A DNA stretch of 64,000 bases from an uncultured Christensenella sp. GTDB taxonomy: Bacteria > Bacillota > Clostridia > Christensenellales > UBA3700. Below, piece after piece: positions 16,923-26,000 of this stretch; position 1 is the stretch's first letter, and every line of letters begins with the position of its first letter. A program made the translations under genes and the position numbers. A model generated the notes under the pieces. The model was given only the letters and a program-made list of their open reading frames with translations, made no database searches and was not told where the DNA came from. Where the stretch lies: NCBI GenBank assembly GCA_910584635.1, contig CAJUBA010000001.1:1-64000 (forward strand), in the 5' to 3' direction.

Positions 16923-19900
16923 TTATCTGCCGAATTGGTCTCTCTTGCTGCTGCCTGAGCCTGACGGTCTGTTATTGGATTTATTGCCCTTAACGAGTTT
17001 CTTCTTTCTCTTCGGAGCATATCTCTTGATGAGGTAGATAACTACTATTACAACTATGATTCCGCTGACTGCGCCAAGCGAGATATAGAGCCACATCATA
17101 GGATTTTTTGTTTTAGTTTCCTCGTCTTGGTCATCTTCGACGGGTTCCGCGTTGGAGTCGTCGGAAGTAAATACTATACGGAAATTGTTGGCTGCTTTAT
17201 CTTCTTCAGCAAGTGTGCTGTTGAGCGAGTTGTCAAGGTCTGCTACTTCGCTGTCAGTGAGTTTCTTATAGCGGGTAGCGCCTGCCGGAGCGGGATTTTC
17301 GTCGGTGATTTCAACGTAGTTGTCGCCGTCTTTATAGTAAGCGCCGTTTTCGTCTTCGCCGTATTGATCTTTACGGGCGATAAAGTCTTTCTCGTCAATT
17401 TCGTCTACAGAGAAGTTGTCTACAAATACGTAACCCGTCATTCGGTAGTCTTCGGAGTTGAATCCAAGTCCAACGCTCAAAGTTGCCGTAGTGGAGGAGA
17501 TGTCTTCTTCCGCGTAGATATAGAATGCGAATTCAGTCCATTCTCCGATAGTTTCGTTGCCGTCTTCGTCATAAGTCGAAGTGTTTACAAGTCTTGCTTT
17601 ATCGTAATCGGTAGAATCGGATTTCAATCTTCTGCCGAACTCATAGGTCTTATTGTTAGCCTTCAACGTAATCGTTGCGGTAGGCTTGAAATATTCGTCT
17701 GTTTCGTCTGTCGAAGCAATTTTATAGGTCAATACCCATACGCTAATCTTGTAGTACTTTCCGCCGGATATTGTAGCGGTATTGGAAGTATAAGCGTAAG
17801 AAGTGTTGGACTTATTGTATATAACAAGAACTCTGTCGCCTATATTCGTCTTATCGTTGTTGAAGATAGCGTTGTAAATCGCCATATCTTCGTCCTTATC
17901 GGTGTCGAGATCGAGATCGGAGAAGTTTGTTTTATTCTTGTCTATTACGCCTTTTACAAGGTCTTCGCTATCGCTTGAAGCGTCTGCGTCAACGAGCGCT
18001 CCGTTGAAGTTCTTAGGCGAAGAAATGCTGTCCGCGCTGTCAACGTCGTCGAAAGAATCTACAAGCCACGATTGAGTAAGGAAACGGAAGTTGTTGTCGT
18101 CTTCGGTTTCTACCGCGTTTTCGAATACTTTAGAATCCACAGCGCTATAAGTCGCGTGAGAGAAGAATACGGTGCTGTCCGCATAAGCGGCGTTTTCAAA
18201 TCCCGCGTTAAGAGTAAGGTTTACGGATACGCTGGATATGCCGGTTTCTACGAAAATAGAATATTCATGCCAAGCGCCGTCGCCTGTGATAACTCCGTAT
18301 TTATAACGTTCATCGCTTGAAGTCGCGGTTTTCAAAACGATGCTGAACTGTTGACCTGCGTTTGCTTTTGCCCATACTTTGAATTCATAGAAAGTGTTTG
18401 CAGTCAATGAAATATTGTTGGACTTAAATCCGAGTACGTCGAGAGTATCGTCTTTCTTTATCGCCAAAACGTTAGGATTCTTGTCAATCGACAAACGTCC
18501 TTCCGCGCCGTTGAAGAAATCGGAAGTATCGTTTATATTCAAAGCGCTTGTTTGCTCGCTGTTGTTAAGATTGAGGATGCCCGCCATATTAGCGTAATTT
18601 CCGTCAACGGGTTCGAGAGTTATCGCTTTGGAGTTCGTAGACGACCAACCGGTCGGCAAACCGAGTACCGGAGTGTCCGTCCAGTCGTCTCCGAAAAGAT
18701 TGATAGTAGCGCTGATGTCGGTAAAGTTGAACATACCGTTACTAGAAACTTCGCTGCTTGCTCCGGAGTCAGCCAAAGAAACTTTATTTGTAACCGTGCT
18801 GGAAGTAGCAGAAGAGTAGTTGCTGTACGCTACTTTTTCCAAATATATGGAAGATACGTATCCGTAACCCATAACGAGAGCGGAGTAATCGCTTCCGTCG
18901 CCGCTACCCAAAGAAATGGAGAGGGCGAGTTTGGTATTTTCAATCTGCGCTCCGAGAACGTAGAAAGTTATCAAAGTGTAATCGTTGAAGCCTTTTACGG
19001 ATTCAAGGTTTTCGGTATTCAAATTAGAGAAATTCGAAACCGAAGTAAATTTCTTTTCGAAATCCTTGCCCTTATAATCTTCATTGTATTTGAGAAGGGC
19101 AATATTCAAACCTTTGCTTGCGTCGACGTCTTTCGTCTTGATATACATGGAAATAGCGTAGGTTTTGTTGGGTTCAATATTCAAAAGTTTTGAAGTATCG
19201 ATAGCGTTGTCTTCTCCCGGATTGGTCAAGGTGGACAAAACCGTGGAAGTAGGCAAGTAGTTGTTTATCGCAAGAACGCTGTCGGTGAAAATGTCTGAAT
19301 TCTCAACATCGACAGGTTTTAGCGGATTTTCTTTGAAGTACGCGTCTTCGCTGAAATTCTTGGTATCGAGAATCTTGAACGTAGAACGGTCAGCAATGTT
19401 GTTCTCGGGATCTTGAATTGCAAGATCGCCAAGAGCGATAGGCTCCATATTTTCTTCGGAAGTGTAGAGGTCTACCGTCTTTTGAGAATCAGTATCGGTT
19501 TTGCTTTCGTAATCCGCTCTGGTTATCTCGTTAAGAGTAAGGCTGTCGAAAAGCGCGGCGCCCAAAGCGTGGCTGTCTGTGTCGTTTTGACCGCCGAAAC
19601 CTAGCCACAGTTCAAGATAAAGAGAAGTAGCACGGAATTGGTTAGCCTTTACGTAGAAAGTGTATTTTGTCCACTCGTCGTTGCTGTCTGCTGTGATGAT
19701 ATATCCGTTGCTGTCTTCGTTGGTGCCGTTGGTAAGTCTTATCGTAGCGTTGCCTTTTTCAATATAAGTTCTTGCCCAAATGCTTACTTCGTAGAATTTG
19801 TTGGTCGCAAAATTCATAGCGACAGAGGAGCGGTAACCAAAAGCGGTTGTCTGCTTATTTTGCATATAAAGCATTCTTGTTCCGACGGACTGTTCGGGAG

Positions 19901-20972
19901 TCTTTAAGTCTGCGAGAGTTTTGCCCGCGCTTTGCAATGATTTTGAAAGAGCGGATAACGACGCCGCGCCTTCGCCTTCGAATGCGTTGGTGTCTATTAT
20001 ACCTCTCGAAGTATAAGTCGAAGAAGTGCTGGAATTTTCACCCGAACCGTAACCCGCTACGAGCGAGTATTTAGAAGGAGTGTAGGGAAGACTCGTCGTG
20101 GAAGAAGCAAAATCGAATTCCCCGTTGGCGATCTTCATAGTATATTTTTTTACGGTGTCGCTAAGTTGCGTTTTATCGTAATCTTCTTTTGTAAAAGGCT
20201 TTGCATCCTCGTCCTCTTCGTCTACTTCGGAAATCTTTTCAAGTACTACGTTGTCAAAGAAAGCGTAACCCTTGCTCATGTGTCCGCTTGTCTTGGAACC
20301 TATACCGTTGGAAAGAACTACGGAGATAGAACCGCTTGAAAGTTCGGAAGATTCGATATAAAGTTCGTACTTTTTCCATTCTCCGTTGGTATTGATTGCT
20401 TCCCAATTTGCTTCCGCCGCGCCGGTTACGCTGATATAAGCGCCTGCTAGAGGATCGGCATTGTCGCTTCCGAGCATAGTCTTAACGTCTATAGAAAGTC
20501 TATAATAACTGTTTGCGTCCAGACTGTGCGAAGACGACGTATACTTGTAGGAAGTAGCGGTTTTGTTGTAGATCATAAGGATCTTGTCGTCGTCGAGTTC
20601 GTCGTTGTCCTCGCTTGAAGTACCTCTGCCCGGAGAATCAATATCGATATCCGAGAATTTTCTTTTCAGGCTTTTCCATGCTGAACTTGCAGTGTTGACG
20701 ACGCCGCTTCTGAGATTGGAATCTCCTGACGGAGTAGCGGACGAAGAACTCGAAGAACCTACAGAGCCTGTCCAACCGTTTGGAGATGACAATTCTGAAT
20801 CGTCGGATGTGCCGCTGAAAGTACCGTTTGTAAACAGCAGGCTTGAACTGTCCGCGTCTTCGTCGTTATTGCCGGGCTTCTCGTCGTCGCATGCTACGGC
20901 AAACAATGAGAACAAAAGGCAAATCGTCAACATCAACGCTGTTAAGATAAAAAGTCTTTTTTTCTTATTCAT
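16923..20972 (-). CDS. Large repeat surface protein with lipobox and C-terminal membrane anchor
   Basis: 1349 residues. The N-terminal signal has a lipobox-like FAVAC (Cys28). An acidic and Ser-rich linker and a Gly/Ser/Asp segment follow. About five copies of a beta-sandwich-like module appear, each with a nucleus like VLVIYNKSNTSYAYTS, then (Y/F)YRLSIDVKT or YYKISVWVLT, then W.KY.(F/L)Y(I/V), and a VSVNLTLNAGF strand. These resemble CBM-like or galactose-binding-like folds, as judged by eye. Near residue 1295 is a membrane helix (YISLGAVSGIIVVIVVIYLI) followed by a Lys/Arg-rich tail. The Shine-Dalgarno AAGGTGG is good. It is transcribed alone. Probably a glycan-binding envelope protein; function not known. 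Confidence 0.75.
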   Translation of the reverse strand: MNKKKRLFILTALMLTICLLFSLFAVACDDEKPGNNDEDADSSSLLFTNGTFSGTSDDSELSSPNGWTGSVGSSSSSSATPSGDSNLRSGVVNTASSAWKSLKRKFSDIDIDSPGRGTSSEDNDELDDDKILMIYNKTATSYKYTSSSHSLDANSYYRLSIDVKTMLGSDNADPLAGAYISVTGAAEANWEAINTNGEWKKYELYIESSELSSGSISVVLSNGIGSKTSGHMSKGYAFFDNVVLEKISEVDEEDEDAKPFTKEDYDKTQLSDTVKKYTMKIANGEFDFASSTTSLPYTPSKYSLVAGYGSGENSSTSSTYTSRGIIDTNAFEGEGAASLSALSKSLQSAGKTLADLKTPEQSVGTRMLYMQNKQTTAFGYRSSVAMNFATNKFYEVSIWARTYIEKGNATIRLTNGTNEDSNGYIITADSNDEWTKYTFYVKANQFRATSLYLELWLGFGGQNDTDSHALGAALFDSLTLNEITRADYESKTDTDSQKTVDLYTSEENMEPIALGDLAIQDPENNIADRSTFKILDTKNFSEDAYFKENPLKPVDVENSDIFTDSVLAINNYLPTSTVLSTLTNPGEDNAIDTSKLLNIEPNKTYAISMYIKTKDVDASKGLNIALLKYNEDYKGKDFEKKFTSVSNFSNLNTENLESVKGFNDYTLITFYVLGAQIENTKLALSISLGSGDGSDYSALVMGYGYVSSIYLEKVAYSNYSSATSSTVTNKVSLADSGASSEVSSNGMFNFTDISATINLFGDDWTDTPVLGLPTGWSSTNSKAITLEPVDGNYANMAGILNLNNSEQTSALNINDTSDFFNGAEGRLSIDKNPNVLAIKKDDTLDVLGFKSNNISLTANTFYEFKVWAKANAGQQFSIVLKTATSSDERYKYGVITGDGAWHEYSIFVETGISSVSVNLTLNAGFENAAYADSTVFFSHATYSAVDSKVFENAVETEDDNNFRFLTQSWLVDSFDDVDSADSISSPKNFNGALVDADASSDSEDLVKGVIDKNKTNFSDLDLDTDKDEDMAIYNAIFNNDKTNIGDRVLVIYNKSNTSYAYTSNTATISGGKYYKISVWVLTYKIASTDETDEYFKPTATITLKANNKTYEFGRRLKSDSTDYDKARLVNTSTYDEDGNETIGEWTEFAFYIYAEEDISSTTATLSVGLGFNSEDYRMTGYVFVDNFSVDEIDEKDFIARKDQYGEDENGAYYKDGDNYVEITDENPAPAGATRYKKLTDSEVADLDNSLNSTLAEEDKAANNFRIVFTSDDSNAEPVEDDQDEETKTKNPMMWLYISLGAVSGIIVVIVVIYLIKRYAPKRKKKLVKGNKSNNRPSGSGSSKRDQFGR

Positions 20973-21034
20973 TTATGACCACCTTTATATATAATAAAAA
21001 ATAATCTTATTATATAATTTACAATATCTTAGTT

Positions 21035-21063
21035 ATTATATATTATCCTTAGAAAAAAATCAA
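21035..21063 (-). promoter_or_regulatory. Promoter of the 1349-codon gene
   Basis: On the minus strand TTGATT (21058-21063), 17 bp, TATAAT (21035-21040). It leaves an A/T-rich leader of about 55 nt before the start. Confidence 0.7.
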
Positions 21064-21247
21064 TATAAATAACCTATTTTTTTGTTAAGGCTGCCGCGAA
21101 AATTAAAAAACGCTTAAAAATGCGCTCAAACGACAAGTTCAAACGGCTTTCGTCTTTGCGATAAGTCCGATTAAAAACTTGAAAATTACGCAATATATTT
21201 TTATCGAAGTAAATTTGATTAAGTAAAAGAGCGGAAAAGGAATAAAA

Positions 21248-21733
21248 ATGCAAGCGCAAACTCAAAAAACGAGCGGTAATAAAATAAATGCAAACGGCTT
21301 TGACAACCGACCTATATCCAATAAAAATGCAACCAAAGACAGGCGATTGAGCGACAGATTGTCGCCGACTCTCAAATTTGCGCTGACGGTAGGAGCGTCG
21401 CTTTTCGTGGGCGTTGCGAACGGGCTTTTCGGAGGTGGAGGCGGAATGCTTGTAATACCTATTTTTGCAGTATTGTGCGGACTTGAAGAAAAGATAGCGC
21501 ATTCAAGCGCGATATTGACGATATTGCCGTTGAGTTTGGTAAGCGGAATAATTTACGCGACGCACGGAAATTTCCAGACCCCGCAAGGATTTTATGTTGG
21601 CGCGGGAGTAATTGCGGGCGGACTTATCGGGACTTTTCTTATGAAAAAGTTTTCAAACAATCTTCTCAGAATTATTTTTTATACGCTTATGATTATAGCA
21701 GGCGTTACAATGCTCGTAGGAAAATTAAAATAA
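21248..21733 (+). CDS. Half-size TauE/SafE-like permease, first of pair
   Basis: A 161-residue membrane protein of the TauE/SafE (COG0730) family. A polar N-terminal extension of about 45 residues is followed by four hydrophobic segments. The repeat signature NGLFGGGGGMLVIPIF is one half of the usual pseudo-symmetric eight-helix permease. The Shine-Dalgarno AAAAGGA lies 6-7 nt before ATG. A second half-size protein follows about 100 nt downstream, so the two probably assemble into one transporter. The substrate is unknown (family members move sulfite, sulfoacetate and related anions). Confidence 0.8.
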   Translation: MQAQTQKTSGNKINANGFDNRPISNKNATKDRRLSDRLSPTLKFALTVGASLFVGVANGLFGGGGGMLVIPIFAVLCGLEEKIAHSSAILTILPLSLVSGIIYATHGNFQTPQGFYVGAGVIAGGLIGTFLMKKFSNNLLRIIFYTLMIIAGVTMLVGKLK

Positions 21734-21836
21734 CAGTTAATGATACAACGGTATTTTGACGGTTTGTTATAAACAAACGGCATTATTGTGGGGTCAAAAC
21801 CGTACATATTAAATCTAAGGGGAATAACGGCGAGAA

Positions 21837-22250
21837 ATGGAAATATTTTTTTTGATTTTAGGCGGATTGGTAGGCGGAATAATCGGCGGCATGGGTATGG
21901 GCGGAGGCACGCTTTTGATACCGATATTGACGATTTTCTTGGGAATAGAGCAGAAAAACGCGCAAGCGATAAACCTTATAGCGTTTATTCCCATGGCTGT
22001 TATAGTTACTGCAATAAATATAAAAAGAAAAGACATAGATTATAAAAGCGTATTCACGGTGGCGATACCGGCGCTCGCAACCAGCGTAGTGTCTTCGTTG
22101 TTCGTAGAGAAAATCGACGGAAAGATACTTTCAATAGGATTTTCGGTATTTCTCATCATTTTAGGTACAATCATGATGATTTCAACTTTGCGCAAATGTA
22201 TATATGCGTATATGAACAAATGTAAGGAAGAATATATATTCAACGACTGA
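21837..22250 (+). CDS. Half-size TauE/SafE-like permease, second of pair
   Basis: A 137-residue membrane protein with the same signature, GGLVGGIIGGMGMGGGTLLIPIL, as the preceding gene's repeat. Four hydrophobic segments and a Lys-rich C-terminus are visible. It most likely pairs with the 21248 product to make a full-length transporter. The Shine-Dalgarno is weak (GGCGAGAA). Its 3' end is close to the spoIIID promoter region. Confidence 0.8.
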   Translation: MEIFFLILGGLVGGIIGGMGMGGGTLLIPILTIFLGIEQKNAQAINLIAFIPMAVIVTAINIKRKDIDYKSVFTVAIPALATSVVSSLFVEKIDGKILSIGFSVFLIILGTIMMISTLRKCIYAYMNKCKEEYIFND

Positions 22251-22255
22251 ATTTT

Positions 22256-22284
22256 GCATATTTCGCGTTTTGCTTTCATAAAAT
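22256..22284 (+). promoter_or_regulatory. Sigma-E-type promoter of spoIIID
   Basis: GCATATT (22256-22262), 14 bp, CATAAAAT (22277-22284). The sigma-E consensus in Bacillus is KMATATT and CATACAHT; here the -35 matches fully and the -10 differs at one base. spoIIID is a known mother-cell sigma-E target. Confidence 0.75.
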
Positions 22285-22307
22285 ATGATTGTAAAATGAG
22301 GTGGAAC

Positions 22308-22598
22308 ATGCGAGATTATTACGACAGATCTATTTTGGAAATGGCGGAATACATATTAAAGACGCGTTGTACGGTAAGACAGTGCGCAAGCGTATTCGGT
22401 ATAAGCAAAAGCACGGTGCATAGTTATATGAGCGTTCGACTGAAATATATCGATATAGATTTATATGAAGAAGTAAGACAGGTTTTGAAATATAATTTAT
22501 CCGTGCGTCATTTGCGCGGCGGAGAAAGCACGAGAAAGAAGTATTTTTCCGAAAAAGTTATCGACGGCGAAAAACCCGCCGTCGATGCAAACATGTAG
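22308..22598 (+). CDS. spoIIID: Sporulation transcription factor SpoIIID
   Basis: Mother-cell DNA-binding regulator that acts between sigma-E and sigma-K phases of sporulation. It has 96 residues from ATG 22308, with GAGGTGG 3 nt before it; upstream in-frame codons are not needed. The helix-turn-helix is TVRQCASVFGISKSTVHSYMS (about 24-44), and the family-specific SVRHLRGGESTRKKY (about 70-84) is intact. The length matches SpoIIID of Bacillus and Clostridium. Convergent with the ttcA-like gene, whose terminator stem lies inside this gene's last codons. Confidence 0.95.
   Translation: MRDYYDRSILEMAEYILKTRCTVRQCASVFGISKSTVHSYMSVRLKYIDIDLYEEVRQVLKYNLSVRHLRGGESTRKKYFSEKVIDGEKPAVDANM
22560..22586 (-). 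terminator. Terminator of ttcA-like gene, inside the spoIIID coding end
   Basis: ATCGACGGCG (22560-22569) and CGCCGTCGAT (22577-22586) form a perfect 10-bp stem. On the minus strand it is followed by AACTTTTT. It encodes the C-terminal residues of SpoIIID on the plus strand. Confidence 0.65.
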
Positions 22599-22601
22599 AT
22601 T

Positions 22602-23330
22602 CTAGTTTTTATAAGTTTTATCCCAAAGATTATTTCGTTGAGGGTTGAAAAGTGCGGTCAGCATATTTTGTTTGCAGCCGTACTTTTCTTCCATTTCGTT
22701 TATAAGAAGTTTTGCGTCCTCGCGTTTTGTATGTTTGTCTTGCGGACAGGGATTGTGAATTATGGGAAGTTCATATCTTCTCGCAAGTCCCGATAGGTAT
22801 TTTTCTTCAATATAAACAAGCGGACGGATAAGGGTGATATTGCTTCTGTCCATGTGGCTTACGGGCATAAACGTGGAAATTCTACCTTCGTAAATGAGCG
22901 ACAAAAGGAATGTCTCAAGCACGTCGTCCGCGTGATGCCCGAGAGCAAGTTTATTGCATCCGTGTTCCTTAGCGATACTGTTCAGCGCGCCTCTTCGCAT
23001 TTTCGAACAAAGAGAACAAGGACTTTTTTCGCCTCTCTCTAAGATTATATCGTAGATTTGGGTATGTTCGATTATCAACTCTACGCCTATGCTTTGGCAG
23101 TAATTTTTCGTCGCTTCCACTTCTTTTGGATTCGTATCGGAAAAACCGAGGTCTATGTTTATCGCCAGAAGTTCAAACTTTTCGGGAGCGAATTTTTTAT
23201 ATGCGGCAAGCAATGCGAGCAAAGCGACGCTGTCTTTGCCACCGGAAAGACCGACGGCAATTTTATCTCCGTCTTGAATCATATTATAGTCGCTCAGCGC
23301 TTTTCTTGTTAAGGAGAGTAATTTTTGCAT
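22602..23330 (-). CDS. TtcA/TilS-type tRNA thiolation ATPase
   Basis: PP-loop ATP pyrophosphatase of the TtcA family, 242 residues, probably involved in thiolation of a tRNA base (2-thiocytidine in TtcA). The PP-loop is VGLSGGKDSVALLALL (about 27-42). A CxxC pair (PCSLCSKMRRG, about 108-118) would hold an iron-sulfur cluster, and KLALGHHADDVLETFLL is the conserved HxxDD region. A third Cys lies in HNPCPQD. The exact target base cannot be told from sequence alone. A promoter lies only six bases before ATG, so translation would be leaderless. Confidence 0.85.
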   Translation of the reverse strand: MQKLLSLTRKALSDYNMIQDGDKIAVGLSGGKDSVALLALLAAYKKFAPEKFELLAINIDLGFSDTNPKEVEATKNYCQSIGVELIIEHTQIYDIILERGEKSPCSLCSKMRRGALNSIAKEHGCNKLALGHHADDVLETFLLSLIYEGRISTFMPVSHMDRSNITLIRPLVYIEEKYLSGLARRYELPIIHNPCPQDKHTKREDAKLLINEMEEKYGCKQNMLTALFNPQRNNLWDKTYKN

Positions 23331-23336
23331 ATTTTT

Positions 23337-23365
23337 AGTTTAGCCGTTTTATTGACTAAATGCAA
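23337..23365 (-). promoter_or_regulatory. ttcA-like gene promoter with leaderless start
   Basis: On the minus strand TTGCAT (23360-23365), 17 bp, TAAACT (23337-23342), six bases, ATG. It overlaps the divergent promoter at 23352-23381. Confidence 0.7.
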
Positions 23366-23381
23366 GGGAATATAGTATATT
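23352..23381 (+). promoter_or_regulatory. Promoter of COG2426-prmA-rsmE-mtaB-hinT operon
   Basis: TTGACT (23352-23357), 18 bp, TATATT (23376-23381). Its -35 overlaps the oppositely directed ttcA-like gene promoter, so the two may compete for polymerase. Confidence 0.6.
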
Positions 23382-23448
23382 TAATCTGTAATTAAAATAA
23401 ATTATTGCGTATAGAAAGAGGCGCTTATTCAGCCGAAAGGAGATAGCA

Positions 23449-24294
23449 TTGACAGAAAAAATTATAGATTTCGTCCGAGAACTTATAGGCAACGATTATT
23501 TTACCACTATTTTGATTTCTATAATACCGATTGTGGAACTCAGAGGCGCGATTCCCGCGGCTATGACTATGGGCATTTCTCCATGGGTATCTTTTGCGTT
23601 GGCTTGGGTAGGCTCCGCTTTGGTTTCGCCGATATTATTGCTGATTTTGCGACCCGTTCTTAATTGGATGAAAAAATATAAAGCGTTCGCGTCGCTTGCA
23701 AACGCCGTCGAAAGCGGATTCAAAAGCAAAGCGATGAAGGTCGTAGGGGAAAGCGACGGCTCGCTGTCTTCGGAACAAATCAAGAAATTGGAGCGCAAAA
23801 AGATGTTCGGCGTTTATCTTTTCGTAGCCTTTCCTATACCGCTTACCGGAGTTTGGACGGGAAGCGCCGTCGCAACGTTCCTTGATATACCTTTTTGGAA
23901 ATCGCTCGCTATGGTATGGCTGGGCAATCTTACGGCGGGAGCGATAGTTACGGTTTTGGCGGTATTTTTGAAAAACTATATGAACACCGTATTGGACGTA
24001 TTTTTCATAATTGTTATTTTAGTATTATTGTTCTATATCGCGAGAGTTGTTTTCAAGATGATTAAAAACAAAAAGTTGAAAGAAAACTCCCAAAGCGCAG
24101 TACTTTCCGATTCGCAAGAGGGCGACGATAACGGAGAAGAAAAGCGTACGGAAATTGTCGAACATGAAACTTCTAAGGATAAAAATAGTCAAGAAAACGC
24201 AACGGGTGTCGATAAAAACAATCGCGAGGAAGGTTCGGCAGATTATAACGTAACGGCGAAAGTGTCCGAAAAACATAAGGAAGAAGAGAAATGA
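23449..24294 (+). CDS. COG2426 'small multi-drug export' family membrane protein
   Basis: A 281-residue protein. TTG start behind AAAGGAG (6 nt), starting MTEKIIDFVREL. Five or so hydrophobic segments carry the family motifs VELRGAIPAAM, FPIPLTGVWTGS and WLGNLTAGAI. The tail beyond residue about 205 is highly charged (DSQEGDDNGEEKRTE) and probably cytosolic and disordered. The family name is historical; the substrate is not established. The end overlaps prmA by four bases, so translation is coupled. Confidence 0.85.
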   Translation: MTEKIIDFVRELIGNDYFTTILISIIPIVELRGAIPAAMTMGISPWVSFALAWVGSALVSPILLLILRPVLNWMKKYKAFASLANAVESGFKSKAMKVVGESDGSLSSEQIKKLERKKMFGVYLFVAFPIPLTGVWTGSAVATFLDIPFWKSLAMVWLGNLTAGAIVTVLAVFLKNYMNTVLDVFFIIVILVLLFYIARVVFKMIKNKKLKENSQSAVLSDSQEGDDNGEEKRTEIVEHETSKDKNSQENATGVDKNNREEGSADYNVTAKVSEKHKEEEK

Positions 24295-25220
24295 AGTATT
24301 ACGAAGTTACGGTAGATACGACGAGCGAGGCGAGCGAACTCGTCGCAGAAATACTGACCGAAGCGGGAAGCAACGGAATAGGAATTTACGATAAAAACGA
24401 TTTGGCGGATCTTGCCGACAGCGGAATCGTATGGGACTATATGGAAGAGCATTTGATCGAAAAGGACGGAAAGGCTCAGGTAAAAGGATATTTTGAGGAA
24501 GAAAATTTCCCAATTACACAAAAGGATATAGAAGAAAGATTACAGTTTCTTAAAGAAAACTGTCCTTTTGATTACGGTACGTTGAGTTTAACCGTAGGCG
24601 TTGTCGACGATTGCGATTGGATTGAAAGTTGGAAGCAGTACTATAAACCAATCAAAGCAGGGCGGGTTACGATAGTTCCCGAATGGATAGAATACGTTCC
24701 CCAAGACGGAGAATACATAGTCAAGATAGATCCCGGTATGGCTTTCGGTACGGGAGAACACGAAAGCACCAAAATGTGTCTTGATTTACTGCAATCGCTC
24801 GGAATGGAAGGCAAGAGCGTAATCGACGTAGGCACAGGCAGCGGAATTCTCGCGCTTGCGGCGGCAAAACTGGGGGCGGAACACGTCGAGGCGTACGATA
24901 TAGACGACAATGCGGTCAAGTCCGCGAAAGAAAATTGTGCGCTAAACAATTTAGATGATAAAATAATCGTCGCAAATGCAAATCTTTTAGATAAAACTGC
25001 GGGGAAATTCGACGTTGTGCTTGCAAATATTACGGCGGACGTTTTGATTACTCTTGCTCGCAGTTTGGGTAATTACATGAAAAAGGACGGAATAGTAATA
25101 ATATCCGGTATTATATTGAAGAGAGAAGACGACGTGAAAAACGCGTTTGAAGAAGCGGGGTTTTCCGTATTTGAACGTATAAATAAAGGCGAATGGGTGG
25201 CTTTCGGTCTTACCAAATAA
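24291..25220 (+). CDS. prmA: Ribosomal protein L11 methyltransferase
   Basis: SAM-dependent methylation of ribosomal protein L11. It has 309 residues. The SAM site VIDVGTGSGILALAAAKLG (about 176-194) is followed by the acidic ribose-binding strand EAYDIDDNAV. VLANITADVLI corresponds to the catalytic N(I/V)xx region. The FGTGEHESTKM motif is typical of PrmA. It lies in the common Bacillota order prmA-rsmE-mtaB-hinT-rpsU. Confidence 0.96.
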   Translation: MKYYEVTVDTTSEASELVAEILTEAGSNGIGIYDKNDLADLADSGIVWDYMEEHLIEKDGKAQVKGYFEEENFPITQKDIEERLQFLKENCPFDYGTLSLTVGVVDDCDWIESWKQYYKPIKAGRVTIVPEWIEYVPQDGEYIVKIDPGMAFGTGEHESTKMCLDLLQSLGMEGKSVIDVGTGSGILALAAAKLGAEHVEAYDIDDNAVKSAKENCALNNLDDKIIVANANLLDKTAGKFDVVLANITADVLITLARSLGNYMKKDGIVIISGIILKREDDVKNAFEEAGFSVFERINKGEWVAFGLTK

Positions 25221-25230
25221 GGACAAGCGT

Positions 25231-25962
25231 ATGGAAATCAAGCGTTTTTTTGCCGAAAAAGAAGATTTTGACGGCAAGACGGTAAAAATATGCGGCGAAG
25301 AATTTATGCACATGACAAAGGTATTGCGACACAAAGTCGGATACAAAATAATCGTTTGTCTTGACGATGGAAAAGACTACGAATGCGTATTGACGCGGAT
25401 AAATCCCGATTTCGCTGTCGCCGAGGTGGAAGCGGTAAAAGAAAACGATTGCAAAACCAAAGCGTCGGTAACGCTTTTTCAGGCGTTGCCAAAGGGAGAT
25501 AAATTTGATTTCATAGTTCAAAAATGCGTGGAATTGGGCGCGGAAAAAATAGTTCCGTTCCTATCGAGATATACAAATGAAAGTAAGTTCAATTTATCCC
25601 GTAGCAAAAAGATTGCGATAGAAGCGTGCAAGCAGTGCGGACGTTCAAGAAGAGCGGATATAGGAGAACTGACTGACTTCGACGGTATGGTCAAACAACT
25701 TAAAGATTACGATTTAATTGTCATGCCTTATGAAAATGCGACTTGCGGAAAGATGGGCGAAATCAAGGGACTTAAAGATGCTGAAAGAATCGCTTTGATT
25801 ATAGGAAGCGAGGGCGGTTTTTGCGTTGAAGAGGCGGATGAAATTAAAAATATCGGAGGGGAAATAATATCGCTGGGCAATCGTATTTTGCGTTGCGAAA
25901 CTGCAAGTATAGTGGCGCTAAGTCTTATAATGTACGAAACGGGAGAACTGCAAGGCATATAA
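25231..25962 (+). CDS. rsmE: 16S rRNA (uracil1498-N3)-methyltransferase
   Basis: SPOUT-class methyltransferase that modifies U1498 of 16S rRNA. It has 243 residues. The N-terminal PUA-like domain is followed by PKGDKFDFIVQKCVELG (about 90-106), and by the knot motifs IALIIGSEGGF (about 187-197) and LGNRILRCETAS (about 214-225). It is 10 nt behind prmA with AAGGA before ATG. Confidence 0.96.
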   Translation: MEIKRFFAEKEDFDGKTVKICGEEFMHMTKVLRHKVGYKIIVCLDDGKDYECVLTRINPDFAVAEVEAVKENDCKTKASVTLFQALPKGDKFDFIVQKCVELGAEKIVPFLSRYTNESKFNLSRSKKIAIEACKQCGRSRRADIGELTDFDGMVKQLKDYDLIVMPYENATCGKMGEIKGLKDAERIALIIGSEGGFCVEEADEIKNIGGEIISLGNRILRCETASIVALSLIMYETGELQGI

Positions 25963-26000
25963 ATTTTATGTACAAAACGGCGTAAATTTGTGAATGTAAT

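Noticed and set aside
17127..17978. Plus-strand open frames opposite the 1349-codon gene
   Set aside because: Antisense shadows of the repeat modules, Val/Phe-rich and without ribosome sites.
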